IMG/VR virus record: IMGVR_UViG_3300006117_000698
Coordinates: 1 to 29,952 of that record
From: a virus
Direction: 5' to 3' (one strand)
Length of the DNA: 29,952 bases
Both the position numbers and the translations under genes were made by a program. Below are positions 14,196-20,504 of this stretch, piece by piece. The notes below the pieces were generated by a model. The model made no database searches and was not told where the DNA came from. It saw only the letters and a list, made by a program, of their open reading frames with translations. Positions within the stretch are counted from its first letter, which is position 1. Each line of letters opens with the position of its first letter.

Positions 14196-14861
14196 ATGAA
14201 AAAAATCTTTTTGGCTTTGATTGCCAGTTTTGCAGTACAGGCTGTGGCACATGATCTTGTGGTGAATCTTGGTGGCACTGTGGATCTTTCCAACACCACG
14301 ATCAACAGCGCAGTGTCTTATATCAACAAAGATCTGCGTGCAAGCCCGTACAGTCAGTACATAGATATTGATAACATATACAAATCCAGCGCCAGCAGTG
14401 GAGTCACACAAAACCTGTTTGATGTGTATGCCAAGGTCAATTACGAATTGGGCGACGGTAAAAATTATTTACAAACAGCTGGACGATATCAATATGACGA
14501 ATTTGGCACCTATAAAAATCTAGTGGTATTTGGTGTTGGTCATGGTTATCGTGTGTTGCGTACCGACACAGTCAAGCTCAGCGCCGAAACCAGCATAGCA
14601 CAGGCCGAAAGTGTTGAGTTGAACCAAACAGTGTTTCGTGAAAGTGTATGGGCCAGTTATCAAATCAACAACAAAAGCACCGTTTCAGAAAAGTACCTGA
14701 TTGAATCCGGTGGCACATTCCAATATCAAAAAAATGTCATGTCATTGAGATATCAATTGACCGATGATGTTGCTGTCAGCATCAGCAACACCTGGATCAA
14801 GGACAGCATCAACAACAAGTTGACCAATGCCACTGTGTTCGGGCTAGGAATGAAGTTCTAA
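14196..14861 (+). CDS. outer-membrane beta-barrel, DUF481-like
   Basis: 221 aa. A signal peptide ends at about residue 18 (Val-Ala-His). The mature protein is a series of amphipathic strands with Tyr, Phe and Gln at regular spacing, and it ends in Gly-Met-Lys-Phe: a terminal Phe is the assembly signal of outer-membrane barrels. Strand order and length fit the DUF481/YdiY 'salt-induced' outer-membrane family. It has its own late promoter core and closes the curli block. It may anchor fibres, act as a receptor mask against superinfection, or change outer-membrane permeability; no direct evidence separates these. Confidence 0.72.
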   Translation: MKKIFLALIASFAVQAVAHDLVVNLGGTVDLSNTTINSAVSYINKDLRASPYSQYIDIDNIYKSSASSGVTQNLFDVYAKVNYELGDGKNYLQTAGRYQYDEFGTYKNLVVFGVGHGYRVLRTDTVKLSAETSIAQAESVELNQTVFRESVWASYQINNKSTVSEKYLIESGGTFQYQKNVMSLRYQLTDDVAVSISNTWIKDSINNKLTNATVFGLGMKF

Positions 14862-14862
14862 G

Positions 14863-15561
14863 ATGAGAGCCGAAGAATTCGTTACGGAAATAGAACGGGC
14901 AGAACCTGGTCTCTATACAGGTGGCAATAAAGAATTGCCTTTCACTGTGGATACAAAAAACATGCGTCGCATACGTCCCTTGCCAGGCGGAAGTAGATTT
15001 GGTTACTATATTGTTGATGGAACTGTGATCTATATCGTTGATCCCGAGCGACCCCAAGAACAACGTGAACGACCCAACGACATCATAGTGGCCAAGTTGC
15101 ACTTGGAACGGGCTGATGGGGGACTGGCCCAAGCAATCCCCAATCTGTACCAAGTAGAAACTATCACAGTAGACGAACGATATCGCAGACAAGGACTGGC
15201 ACGAAGTCTATACGGCATTGCCTTGACTGTATTGCGTTATACACTCATGGCCGGCAGCATACAGACCGCAGGTGGTAGGAGAATGTGGCAAATGTTGAAC
15301 ACCATACCCGGAGTGGAAATGTTTGGTGTGGTAGATGACTATATCATCGATGACAAAATTGCACAGGCCATCCTAAAACGCGGTGGCCGAGTTATACATC
15401 AGGCTCCCAGCGAAGAAATCCCAGGTGAAACAGATAGTGTGTACGCATTTCCTATACGTGCTGGCAGCAATGAGATAGTCAGCCAAATAAGAGGGTTGAG
15501 AGTCTATGACGACATGGACGATAATGGCGTATCTTTGATCGCTAAATGGACTGGTCGATGA
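14863..15561 (+). CDS. GNAT-fold acetyltransferase with capsid-targeting-like N-terminus
   Basis: 232 aa. The acetyl-CoA binding motif Val-Asp-Glu-Arg-Tyr-Arg-Arg-Gln-Gly-Leu-Ala-Arg is at about residues 103-114, preceded by the Val-Glu-Thr-Ile-Thr strand. The first eleven residues (Met-Arg-Ala-Glu-Glu-Phe-Val-Thr-Glu-Ile-Glu) look like the short capsid-targeting segments of T4 internal proteins, which the prohead protease cuts after a hydrophobic-x-Glu. If so, this enzyme is packaged in the head and injected with DNA. It starts one base after the outer-membrane gene and lies 6 nt before the CHASE2 gene. The substrate is unknown. Confidence 0.65.
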   Translation: MRAEEFVTEIERAEPGLYTGGNKELPFTVDTKNMRRIRPLPGGSRFGYYIVDGTVIYIVDPERPQEQRERPNDIIVAKLHLERADGGLAQAIPNLYQVETITVDERYRRQGLARSLYGIALTVLRYTLMAGSIQTAGGRRMWQMLNTIPGVEMFGVVDDYIIDDKIAQAILKRGGRVIHQAPSEEIPGETDSVYAFPIRAGSNEIVSQIRGLRVYDDMDDNGVSLIAKWTGR

Positions 15562-15567
15562 GAACAA

Positions 15568-16569
15568 ATGAAAAAAATCCTACTTAGCCCCTGGACAGCC
15601 TTGGTCACATTGGCCATAGTTGTGGGCATAAGAACAGCAGATCCTGTGTTTGTTGAAAGTGTGCGACTAAGATACTTTGATACCTTGATCGCCAACAAGA
15701 CGCCCACAGTCAACAACATCTACACTGTCGACATCGACGAAGCCGCACTGGACCAACTCGGGCAATGGCCATTGCCGCGTGCGGAATATGCCAAAATCAT
15801 ACAAGATTTATATGCAAGACACGCAGGTCTAGTTGTGCTGGATGTGCTCATGCCGGAACCTGACCGTACTGGAGGCGACAATCGACTGGGACATGCACTG
15901 AAAAAATATCCGGTAGTGTTGCCAGATTTCCCTGCTGACCACAGCAAGAACATTGCACACCCGCCGGGCTCGGCCGTGATTGGCTCCAACAACCTGGACA
16001 TGATGATCACATATCCGGGCCTGATTGCCAATATTCCTGCCATAGAAAATTCAGCGGCTGGTGTGGGCATCGTGAACACCTTGCCAGAAATAGACGGAGT
16101 AAATCGTCGTGTGCCATTGGTGGTACAAGTTGACGGGCGGCTGTATCCCGGGCTGTCTCTGGAAGCTCTGCGTGTTGCCAGTGGCAACAGCACATTCCAG
16201 GTGCGAATGAACGAGCTGGGTGTGGAGAAACTGCGACTGCCGGGCGATATTGGAATTGTTGCCACAGACAACTTGGGACGCATCTGGATAGACTGGAGTC
16301 AACACAGTAAATCGGCAAAGTTGACCGATTTACCCCGAGATTTTGGTGGTGCAGTTGTGATAGTGGGACCCACGGCTGCTGGCATTGCCAATCCGGTACC
16401 AACCAGTATTGGTGCGGTGTGGCCACATGATCTACAGGCCCGAATCATGGCCACCATGATCAATCACGTGGTCATACAACGACCCGGCTGGGCCGATACG
16501 GCAGAAATTATACTAATAATAGTGCTTGGATTAGTGCTTGTATTCTTCGCTAACTGGCGTAAAAAGTAA
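15568..16569 (+). CDS. CHASE2 sensor half of a split adenylate cyclase
   Basis: 333 aa. A membrane segment at about residues 8-25 is followed by a periplasmic CHASE2 domain (about 30-300), with the hallmark Val-Asp-Ile-Asp-Glu-Ala-Ala-Leu-x-Gln-Leu-Gly-x-Trp-Pro-Leu-Pro-Arg run near 50-67. A second helix covers about 309-327, ending Asn-Trp-Arg-Lys-Lys and stop. In intact bacterial proteins the CHASE2 domain is followed by three helices and a class III cyclase. Here the frame stops after the first of these; the other two and the cyclase are encoded at 17503. The last 25 codons use TTA, CTT and CTA for Leu, unlike the CTG/TTG of the rest. The two proteins may assemble in the membrane. Confidence 0.85.
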   Translation: MKKILLSPWTALVTLAIVVGIRTADPVFVESVRLRYFDTLIANKTPTVNNIYTVDIDEAALDQLGQWPLPRAEYAKIIQDLYARHAGLVVLDVLMPEPDRTGGDNRLGHALKKYPVVLPDFPADHSKNIAHPPGSAVIGSNNLDMMITYPGLIANIPAIENSAAGVGIVNTLPEIDGVNRRVPLVVQVDGRLYPGLSLEALRVASGNSTFQVRMNELGVEKLRLPGDIGIVATDNLGRIWIDWSQHSKSAKLTDLPRDFGGAVVIVGPTAAGIANPVPTSIGAVWPHDLQARIMATMINHVVIQRPGWADTAEIILIIVLGLVLVFFANWRKK

Positions 16570-16575
16570 TAAATA
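16568..16575 (+). promoter_or_regulatory. late promoter core AATAAATA
   Basis: The core overlaps the CHASE2 stop and ends 5 nt before the ATG at 16581, so the inserted block has its own late promoter. A further AATAAATA occurs at 16824-16831, before the endonuclease gene. Confidence 0.5.
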
Positions 16576-16580
16576 TTATT

Positions 16581-16832
16581 ATGAAAACATTTCGCGATTA
16601 TATCAATCTAATAGAATCTGCTAATCAAAGTTTAGAAGAAAACTGGATCAATCACGATGCCCCGGAGATGTTAGCAAGGCACCTTGCTGAGTTGTATTAC
16701 AACGGAATCAGTCCTGCTGATGAGTTTAAAATGGCCGCACATATCTATCAACAAGTTATTAACGGCGAAATGTCGATTGAGCAACTCAAGCAACACATTG
16801 CCAGACTTGAAAAAGAAAAGCGTAATAAATAA
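16581..16832 (+). CDS. small helical protein with T4 internal-protein-like N-terminus
   Basis: 83 aa. The first twelve residues ([12 protein letters not shown]) closely resemble the capsid-targeting sequence of T4 internal head proteins (Met-Lys-Thr-Tyr-Gln-Glu-Phe-Ile), with Leu-Ile-Glu as a possible prohead-protease site. The remainder is helical and charged, ending in a Lys/Glu-rich coil. I know no family for it. It lies inside the split cyclase locus, just before the homing endonuclease, and shares that block's AT-rich codon use. It may be a passenger of the mobile block or a displaced native gene. Confidence 0.65.
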   Translation: MKTFRDYINLIESANQSLEENWINHDAPEMLARHLAELYYNGISPADEFKMAAHIYQQVINGEMSIEQLKQHIARLEKEKRNK

Positions 16833-16894
16833 AAGTGCGAGTCGCGATGCTATCAACATCCACCCGCTCTATGATTGTAAAGGAATCACAGCAA

Positions 16895-17506
16895 ATGTAT
16901 TTACGCTATTATGTCTATGCCTACATAAGAAAGTCAGACCATACACCTTACTACATCGGTAAAGGTAAAGACGCAAGAGCTTGGTCTAAAGCTCATTCCG
17001 TCAAAGTCCCAAAAGATAAATCTAAAATAATTTTTATTGAAACTAAACTAACCGAAGTCGGTGCCTTGGCCATTGAGCGCCGATTAATACGTTGGTGGGG
17101 CCGTAAAGATCTAGGCACTGGTATATTACACAATAGAACAGATGGCGGCGAAGGAGCAACTGGCAGAGTATGGACAACAGAACAGCGTAAGAAAAATAGT
17201 CTATCACATACTGGTGTTGCTAAATCTGAAAATCATCGTATAAAATTAAAAGCCGCAAAGCAAGGCAAAAAACACAATCAATACGGCACCAGGCAATCCG
17301 AAGAATGCAAAGAAAAGAATAGACAAGCCCATCTCGGAGAGAATAATAGTTTTTACGGAAAAAAACACACAGATGAATCTAAACAAAAAATAAGAGATAA
17401 AATAACAGGTATAAAACGAGAAAAGTTGGTATGCCCACATTGCGGCATGGTATGTGCTAAAAATATATACGTCCAATATCACGGAGACAAATGTAAGCAC
17501 AAATGA
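16895..17506 (+). CDS. GIY-YIG homing endonuclease with NUMOD3-like repeats
   Basis: 203 aa from the ATG at 16895, with AAAGGA 10 nt upstream. The N-terminal catalytic domain has Tyr-Val-Tyr (6-8) and Tyr-Ile-Gly (20-22), with the Arg of the active site nearby. Residues about 105-170 hold NUMOD3-type DNA-binding repeats (Gly-Lys-Lys-His-x-x-Glu-x-Lys). A Cys2-His-Cys finger follows: Cys180, Cys183, His196, Cys200. Such enzymes cut a target allele and spread their own gene. Its stop overlaps the next start as ATGA, so translation of the cyclase half is coupled to it. The gene is AT-rich compared with most neighbours, which supports recent arrival. No group I intron structure was recognised around it. 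Confidence 0.88.
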   Translation: MYLRYYVYAYIRKSDHTPYYIGKGKDARAWSKAHSVKVPKDKSKIIFIETKLTEVGALAIERRLIRWWGRKDLGTGILHNRTDGGEGATGRVWTTEQRKKNSLSHTGVAKSENHRIKLKAAKQGKKHNQYGTRQSEECKEKNRQAHLGENNSFYGKKHTDESKQKIRDKITGIKREKLVCPHCGMVCAKNIYVQYHGDKCKHK

Positions 17507-18531
17507 ATAAACATTTATCCTATATTGTTCCAATCTTATTAGTTGTCTTACTCTACTTTGGTGGGCAATACGCTTACACGCATTATGCGTTCCTAATTGA
17601 TGTTACTATTCCTATCGTAGCAGTAGTTCTAGTAGGCCTACATATCAATATTGTTAGATTTATTACAGAGTTAAATCAAAAATTAGCAATCAAACGACAG
17701 TTCGGCAGTTATGTCAATCCCACCATTGTGGAACGCTTGCAGAAAAATCCTGAATTGATCAAACTCGGTGGCGAACGTCGAGAGCTCAGTATAGTCATGA
17801 CTGACCTGCGTGGGTTTACTGCGCTAGGCGAAAGTTTTGGCGACGATGTAGAAGGCCTGACCAAGATCATGAATGACTACATGACAGCGTTGAGTGTTCC
17901 TGTGTTGGCCAATGATGGTACACTGATCAAGTTCATTGGTGACGCCAGCCTACATGTACATGGTGCGCCATTGGATGATGACAAGCATGCCCAAACTGCT
18001 GTGCGCACTGCACTGGAAATGATCCGGGCCATTGAAGATTTCAATGTGGGCTTGATTGCCAGTGGGCGTCCTCCAGTGGGCATGGGTGCAGGTGTCAACA
18101 CCGGCGAGACCTTGATAGGCAATATCGGTGCCAAAACCAAATTTGGCTACGATGTGTTGGGAGATTCAGTAAGCACAGCAGCACGCCTGGAAGGACAAAC
18201 CAAGAGCTATGGTGTGCTGTTGATCATTGGTCCAAGAACAGCCGATCTGGTCAAAGATTCATTTGCAGTGATTAAACTGGATAACATCGCGGTCAAAGGC
18301 AAAACTGTTGGGCTGGATATCTATACCGTGGGCCAAACTGCGACCCACAAACATGAAGAATACATGAAAGAATATCTAAGTGGCAACTGGAATCGAGCAC
18401 TTGAGTGGGCTAGAGAATTGTGTACAGATCCAACCGTGGACATACAGGAATATTACAAAAAGATGATCGAGCGGATGGAACAAGGGGTACCAGACAACTG
18501 GAACGGCACCTATCATGCCACAAGCAAATGA
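17503..18531 (+). CDS. class III adenylate cyclase half of the split CHASE2 cyclase
   Basis: 342 aa. Two membrane helices (about 5-25 and 31-52) lead into a catalytic domain at about 90-275. Metal-binding Asp101 and Asp147, and the adenine-selecting pair Lys143 and Asp217, are present, so ATP is the expected substrate. The transition-state Arg228 is kept, but the Asn normally four residues before it is Ser224, which may lower activity. A helical C-terminal extension follows. The upstream half of the protein (CHASE2) ends at 16569. The first 65 codons use only TTA/CTA/CTT/CTC for Leu, then switch to TTG/CTG, as though the start arrived with the endonuclease. The product, cAMP, would alter host regulation. 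Confidence 0.87.
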   Translation: MNKHLSYIVPILLVVLLYFGGQYAYTHYAFLIDVTIPIVAVVLVGLHINIVRFITELNQKLAIKRQFGSYVNPTIVERLQKNPELIKLGGERRELSIVMTDLRGFTALGESFGDDVEGLTKIMNDYMTALSVPVLANDGTLIKFIGDASLHVHGAPLDDDKHAQTAVRTALEMIRAIEDFNVGLIASGRPPVGMGAGVNTGETLIGNIGAKTKFGYDVLGDSVSTAARLEGQTKSYGVLLIIGPRTADLVKDSFAVIKLDNIAVKGKTVGLDIYTVGQTATHKHEEYMKEYLSGNWNRALEWARELCTDPTVDIQEYYKKMIERMEQGVPDNWNGTYHATSK

Positions 18532-18846
18532 TCAGTCGCTACCGCCGGCTGCTTCTTGATCTTGTACAGTGGCGTTGATGCGCTTTTCGGCTGATACTCG
18601 TTCATGTTCAATGCTTTTGCCACGAAGATGCAGAACCGTATTGACCTTTTGATTCAGTCGGATCAGGTCGTTGTCCAACATGCGTATACGGTCAATCAGT
18701 GCGATCAACACGGTGTTGGCATCTGATATGACCGGCTTGACTTCGGTAGTTGCCCACCGCCAGACATAGTGTATGACATAGCCCATGCCCACGGCCATGA
18801 TGATAGGGAATCCGTACTTGTTTACCAGTTCTACTAGGTTTCCCAT
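18532..18846 (-). CDS. small membrane protein with C-terminal coil, holin-like
   Basis: 104 aa from the ATG at 18846. One helix at about residues 12-32 (Gly-Phe-Pro-Ile-Ile-Met-Ala-Val-Gly-Met-Gly-Tyr) is followed by Trp-Arg-Trp and a long amphipathic coil with Arg, Asp and Glu. The Asn/Asp-Lys-Tyr-Gly-Phe-Pro start is typical of small YvrJ/holin-like phage proteins, and the gene at 19031 has the same plan, so they look like paralogues. The start overlaps the upstream stop as TGATG. Its stop directly abuts the stop of the convergent cyclase gene, together forming TGATCA. A role in lysis or as a membrane spanner is possible. Confidence 0.6.
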   Translation of the reverse strand: MGNLVELVNKYGFPIIMAVGMGYVIHYVWRWATTEVKPVISDANTVLIALIDRIRMLDNDLIRLNQKVNTVLHLRGKSIEHERVSAEKRINATVQDQEAAGGSD

Positions 18847-19031
18847 CACGTGTAGCCTCTTGTGAATCGTTCAACAGGATCAATCTTTTTGATCATCCGG
18901 ATCCCAGTGACCAAACAGGTTTCAAGACGGAATAGATCACCTTCTTTCCACCCCAATGCAACTGTGTCCAACTCGTTGTCCAATTTCAAATAATTGGGAT
19001 ATAGATCCCATTCATAATCGTAGTATTTCAT
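18846..19031 (-). CDS. 61-aa hypothetical protein
   Basis: 61 aa from the ATG at 19031 (Met-Lys-Tyr-Tyr-Asp-Tyr-Glu-Trp-Asp). Acidic, with many Tyr and Trp in the first third, and no membrane segment. Family not recognised. Both ends overlap neighbours by one base (TGATG), so it is translated with the two holin-like genes and probably works with them. Confidence 0.6.
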   Translation of the reverse strand: MKYYDYEWDLYPNYLKLDNELDTVALGWKEGDLFRLETCLVTGIRMIKKIDPVERFTRGYT

Positions 19032-19312
19032 CAGTCTCTGCGACAATCAGTTTTTCCGTCAGCTCTGGCAATTCTGTCAAGATCGGGTTTAAGACCGAGG
19101 GCAGAACTTACTAATGTATCCACTCTTAAGACTTCATGATTCATGGTCTTGACTCGGTTGTCCAAGGCCGTGATGATGCCGGCCATGCTCTTGATACTGC
19201 TGAGCACTCCGGCCAACAACAGTTTGATGGTCAAAAAAACAAAATATCCACCGGCCAATGCTGCTGCAACAGGAAAACCAAGATCGCCAATGATCTTGAG
19301 AACATCATTCAT
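19031..19312 (-). CDS. small membrane protein, paralogue of the 18532 gene
   Basis: 93 aa. It begins Met-Asn-Asp-Val-Leu-Lys-Ile-Ile-Gly-Asp-Leu-Gly-Phe-Pro and has one or two helices within residues 14-45, then a polar tail with an Asn-Arg-Val-Lys-Thr-Met-Asn segment like that of the 18532 protein. A very good Shine-Dalgarno (AAGGAG, 6 nt spacing) and an AATAAATA late core upstream make it the first gene of a three-gene unit. A holin or membrane adaptor role is inferred from size and layout. Confidence 0.62.
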   Translation of the reverse strand: MNDVLKIIGDLGFPVAAALAGGYFVFLTIKLLLAGVLSSIKSMAGIITALDNRVKTMNHEVLRVDTLVSSALGLKPDLDRIARADGKTDCRRD

Positions 19313-19347
19313 ACTTGCTCCTTGTCTCTTACAAGATTTATTGCCAG

Positions 19348-19355
19348 TATTTATT
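19348..19355 (-). promoter_or_regulatory. late promoter core AATAAATA
   Basis: Core followed by C, 35 nt upstream of the ATG at 19312; it drives the three-gene membrane-protein unit. Confidence 0.6.
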
Positions 19356-19382
19356 CACTATCAATCAAGACTTGATGCAAAT

Positions 19383-19408
19383 AAAAAAAAGGGCCCGAAG
19401 GCCCTTTT
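19383..19408 (-). terminator. rho-independent terminator with TTCG loop
   Basis: On the minus strand GGGCC-TTCG-GGCCC, extended by AAAA/TTTT pairs, is followed by a run of eight T. The C(UUCG)G tetraloop is very stable. It ends the small-gene transcript at 19450; on the plus strand the T tract is only four long. Confidence 0.85.
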
Positions 19409-19449
19409 GGTGGTTTCTGTTACGAGGTATTTCCTACCCTATGCAGTGA

Positions 19450-19569
19450 TTAAACTGCAAATGATGTGGCTCGTACTGTACGTGCAGAGAACTTGATGTT
19501 CTTGCCAGAAACAGCGACTTCGCCTGTATTTGCGTTTGCATTTACGAGTTTTGCTTGATTTACAGTCAT
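19450..19569 (-). CDS. 39-aa hypothetical protein
   Basis: A 39-codon frame rich in Ala, Val, Thr and Asn, with Lys-Phe-Ser-Ala-Arg-Thr-Val-Arg-Ala near the end and stop 42 nt before a strong terminator. It starts 3 nt after the stop of the 43-aa gene. The Shine-Dalgarno is weak. The regular codon use and the terminator support a real gene. No family is known to me. Confidence 0.5.
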   Translation of the reverse strand: MTVNQAKLVNANANTGEVAVSGKNIKFSARTVRATSFAV

Positions 19570-19572
19570 CGC

Positions 19573-19704
19573 CTACTGTGTTGCCTCTTTCGCTATCTCA
19601 CCATGTCGAAACCGGTCGGACCCACCTAATAGACCTACAACTAACCAGAACCAAAGATTTACTGCGGCTACAATACCCCAAAAATAAATCCAATGTTCAA
19701 ACAT
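19573..19704 (-). CDS. 43-aa single-helix membrane protein
   Basis: A 43-codon frame beginning Met-Phe-Glu-His-Trp-Ile-Tyr-Phe-Trp, with one Trp/Val/Leu-rich helix over about residues 5-28 and a charged tail. Gly-Gly-Ser-Asp-Arg follows the helix. GGGA lies 6 nt upstream of the ATG. It sits just past the tmRNA-like RNA and 3 nt before the 39-aa gene, so both may share a transcript. Small one-helix proteins of phages can act as lysis, antiholin or superinfection factors, but nothing here decides that. Confidence 0.5.
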   Translation of the reverse strand: MFEHWIYFWGIVAAVNLWFWLVVGLLGGSDRFRHGEIAKEATQ

Positions 19705-19715
19705 ACAAGTCCCTT

Positions 19716-19790
19716 AGGTGGATCCGGGGAGAATCGAACTCCCGTCCACAGTGCCTTTGCTACGAAGGAATTACAACAATACTTTGCTAC
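19716..19790 (-). ncRNA. tmRNA-like 3' tRNA domain (or degenerate tRNA)
   Basis: The minus strand ends with TGGACGGGAG, loop TTCGATT, CTCCC, then CGGATCC-A-CC: a perfect T arm and acceptor 3' strand whose lead-in TGGACGGG is typical of tmRNA 3' ends. No matching 5' acceptor (GGATCCG) lies within a tRNA's length, and the anticodon-like hairpin CCTT/AAGG has G at position 33. The last base of CCA is T. It could be the acceptor piece of a split tmRNA, a truncated tmRNA, or a tRNA relic. Confidence 0.4.
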
Positions 19791-19792
19791 TG

Positions 19793-20068
19793 CTAGACAG
19801 TTTGCACCACGATTGATAAAGGTGGTGGATCAAATGTGTTCATGAATGTGACCCAGGCCGCGGCTGCATCCTGGGTTTCCCAGATAATAACAGCACAATC
19901 GCTAAGTGGAAAAATTGGATCTAGGGTGGGTTGCAATGCAGGAATACTCAACGCCGGCCCCGTGCCCGTTGTTTGAGCCAACTGACAACTAGCCAGCTGA
20001 TTTTGCATAAAGTCCTCTTCGAGAGATGACAATTTCCTGCCCATGTTCATATTTGTGATAATAGTCAT
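19793..20068 (-). CDS. 91-aa hypothetical protein, paralogue of the 20078 gene
   Basis: 91 aa. It begins Met-Thr-Ile-Ile-Thr-Asn-Met-Asn-Met-Gly-Arg and has Ala-Val-Ile-Ile-Trp-Glu-Thr then Ala-Ala-Ala-Trp-Val-Thr-Phe and Pro-Pro-Pro near the end, with the same order as the next gene upstream. The strand-helix-strand plan with a Trp helix could be a small ferredoxin-like (ABM-type) fold. It follows its paralogue by 9 nt and ends just before the tmRNA-like RNA. Function unknown. Confidence 0.68.
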   Translation of the reverse strand: MTIITNMNMGRKLSSLEEDFMQNQLASCQLAQTTGTGPALSIPALQPTLDPIFPLSDCAVIIWETQDAAAAWVTFMNTFDPPPLSIVVQTV

Positions 20069-20077
20069 ATCAATTCC

Positions 20078-20341
20078 TTAAATGATTTGTACTTGAGCCA
20101 GCACTGGTGGAGGACTAGCTTCATTGACGAAGGCTATCCAGGCATTGGCTGAATCGGCGGTGTCCCATATTATGATTACTGTTTGTCCATCGACACTAGT
20201 AGCCACGGCTGGAAAATTTCCTTGTTCTGCAGATGCGTATACATGGTTCTCGGCTGCAGCAATGGTTAGACGATTCATAACGTTGTTCAGTTCGACGGCA
20301 GTCATATCTCTGCCCAGGTTGACATGTGTGATAATAGTCAT
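20078..20341 (-). CDS. 87-aa hypothetical protein, tandem paralogue
   Basis: 87 aa behind AAAGGAG. Starts Met-Thr-Ile-Ile-Thr-His-Val-Asn-Leu-Gly-Arg and shares Val-Ile-Ile-Ile-Trp-Asp-Thr, Ala-Trp-Ile-Ala-Phe-Val-Asn and Pro-Pro-Pro with the 19793 gene, so the two are a diverged tandem duplication. Both lack signal peptides. A late-type core CATAAATA lies 57 nt upstream, overlapping the end of tRNA-Ile2. Function unknown; a small dimeric alpha/beta fold is likely. Confidence 0.7.
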   Translation of the reverse strand: MTIITHVNLGRDMTAVELNNVMNRLTIAAAENHVYASAEQGNFPAVATSVDGQTVIIIWDTADSANAWIAFVNEASPPPVLAQVQII

Positions 20342-20398
20342 TGTGACTCCTTTTGATATATTTACTTACTCTAAAAATCCAAAATCTTTTTATAACAT

Positions 20399-20406
20399 TA
20401 TTTATG
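20399..20406 (-). promoter_or_regulatory. late promoter core CATAAATA
   Basis: Starts within the CCA end of tRNA-Ile2 and reads toward the 20078 gene, so the tRNA 3' end doubles as promoter sequence. Confidence 0.45.
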
Positions 20407-20481
20407 GTGGGCCTCCCGTGATTCGAACACGGCACCCAACGATTATGAGTCGTTTGCTCTAACCTAATGAGCTAGAGGCCC
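20405..20481 (-). tRNA. tRNA-Ile2(CAU), lysidine type
   Basis: Acceptor GGGCCTC pairs with GAGGCCC, T stem CCGTG/CACGG, discriminator A and encoded CCA. The anticodon arm AACGA-CTCATAA-TCGTT matches the bacterial AUA-reading tRNA-Ile2, whose C34 is changed to lysidine by host TilS. It would help translate AUA codons. It stands apart from the main array. Confidence 0.88.
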
Positions 20482-20504
20482 AAGTGTTTATTATATAGCA
20501 TATT

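Noticed and set aside
16395-16480. CRISPR-like or tandem DNA repeats
   Set aside because: No regularly spaced direct repeats were found here or elsewhere; the curlin genes repeat at the protein level only.
16561-17510. Group I intron or intein joining the two cyclase halves
   Set aside because: No conserved intron core was recognised by eye, the insert contains a second gene with its own promoter core, and both halves have their own start or stop. RNA evidence could reopen this.
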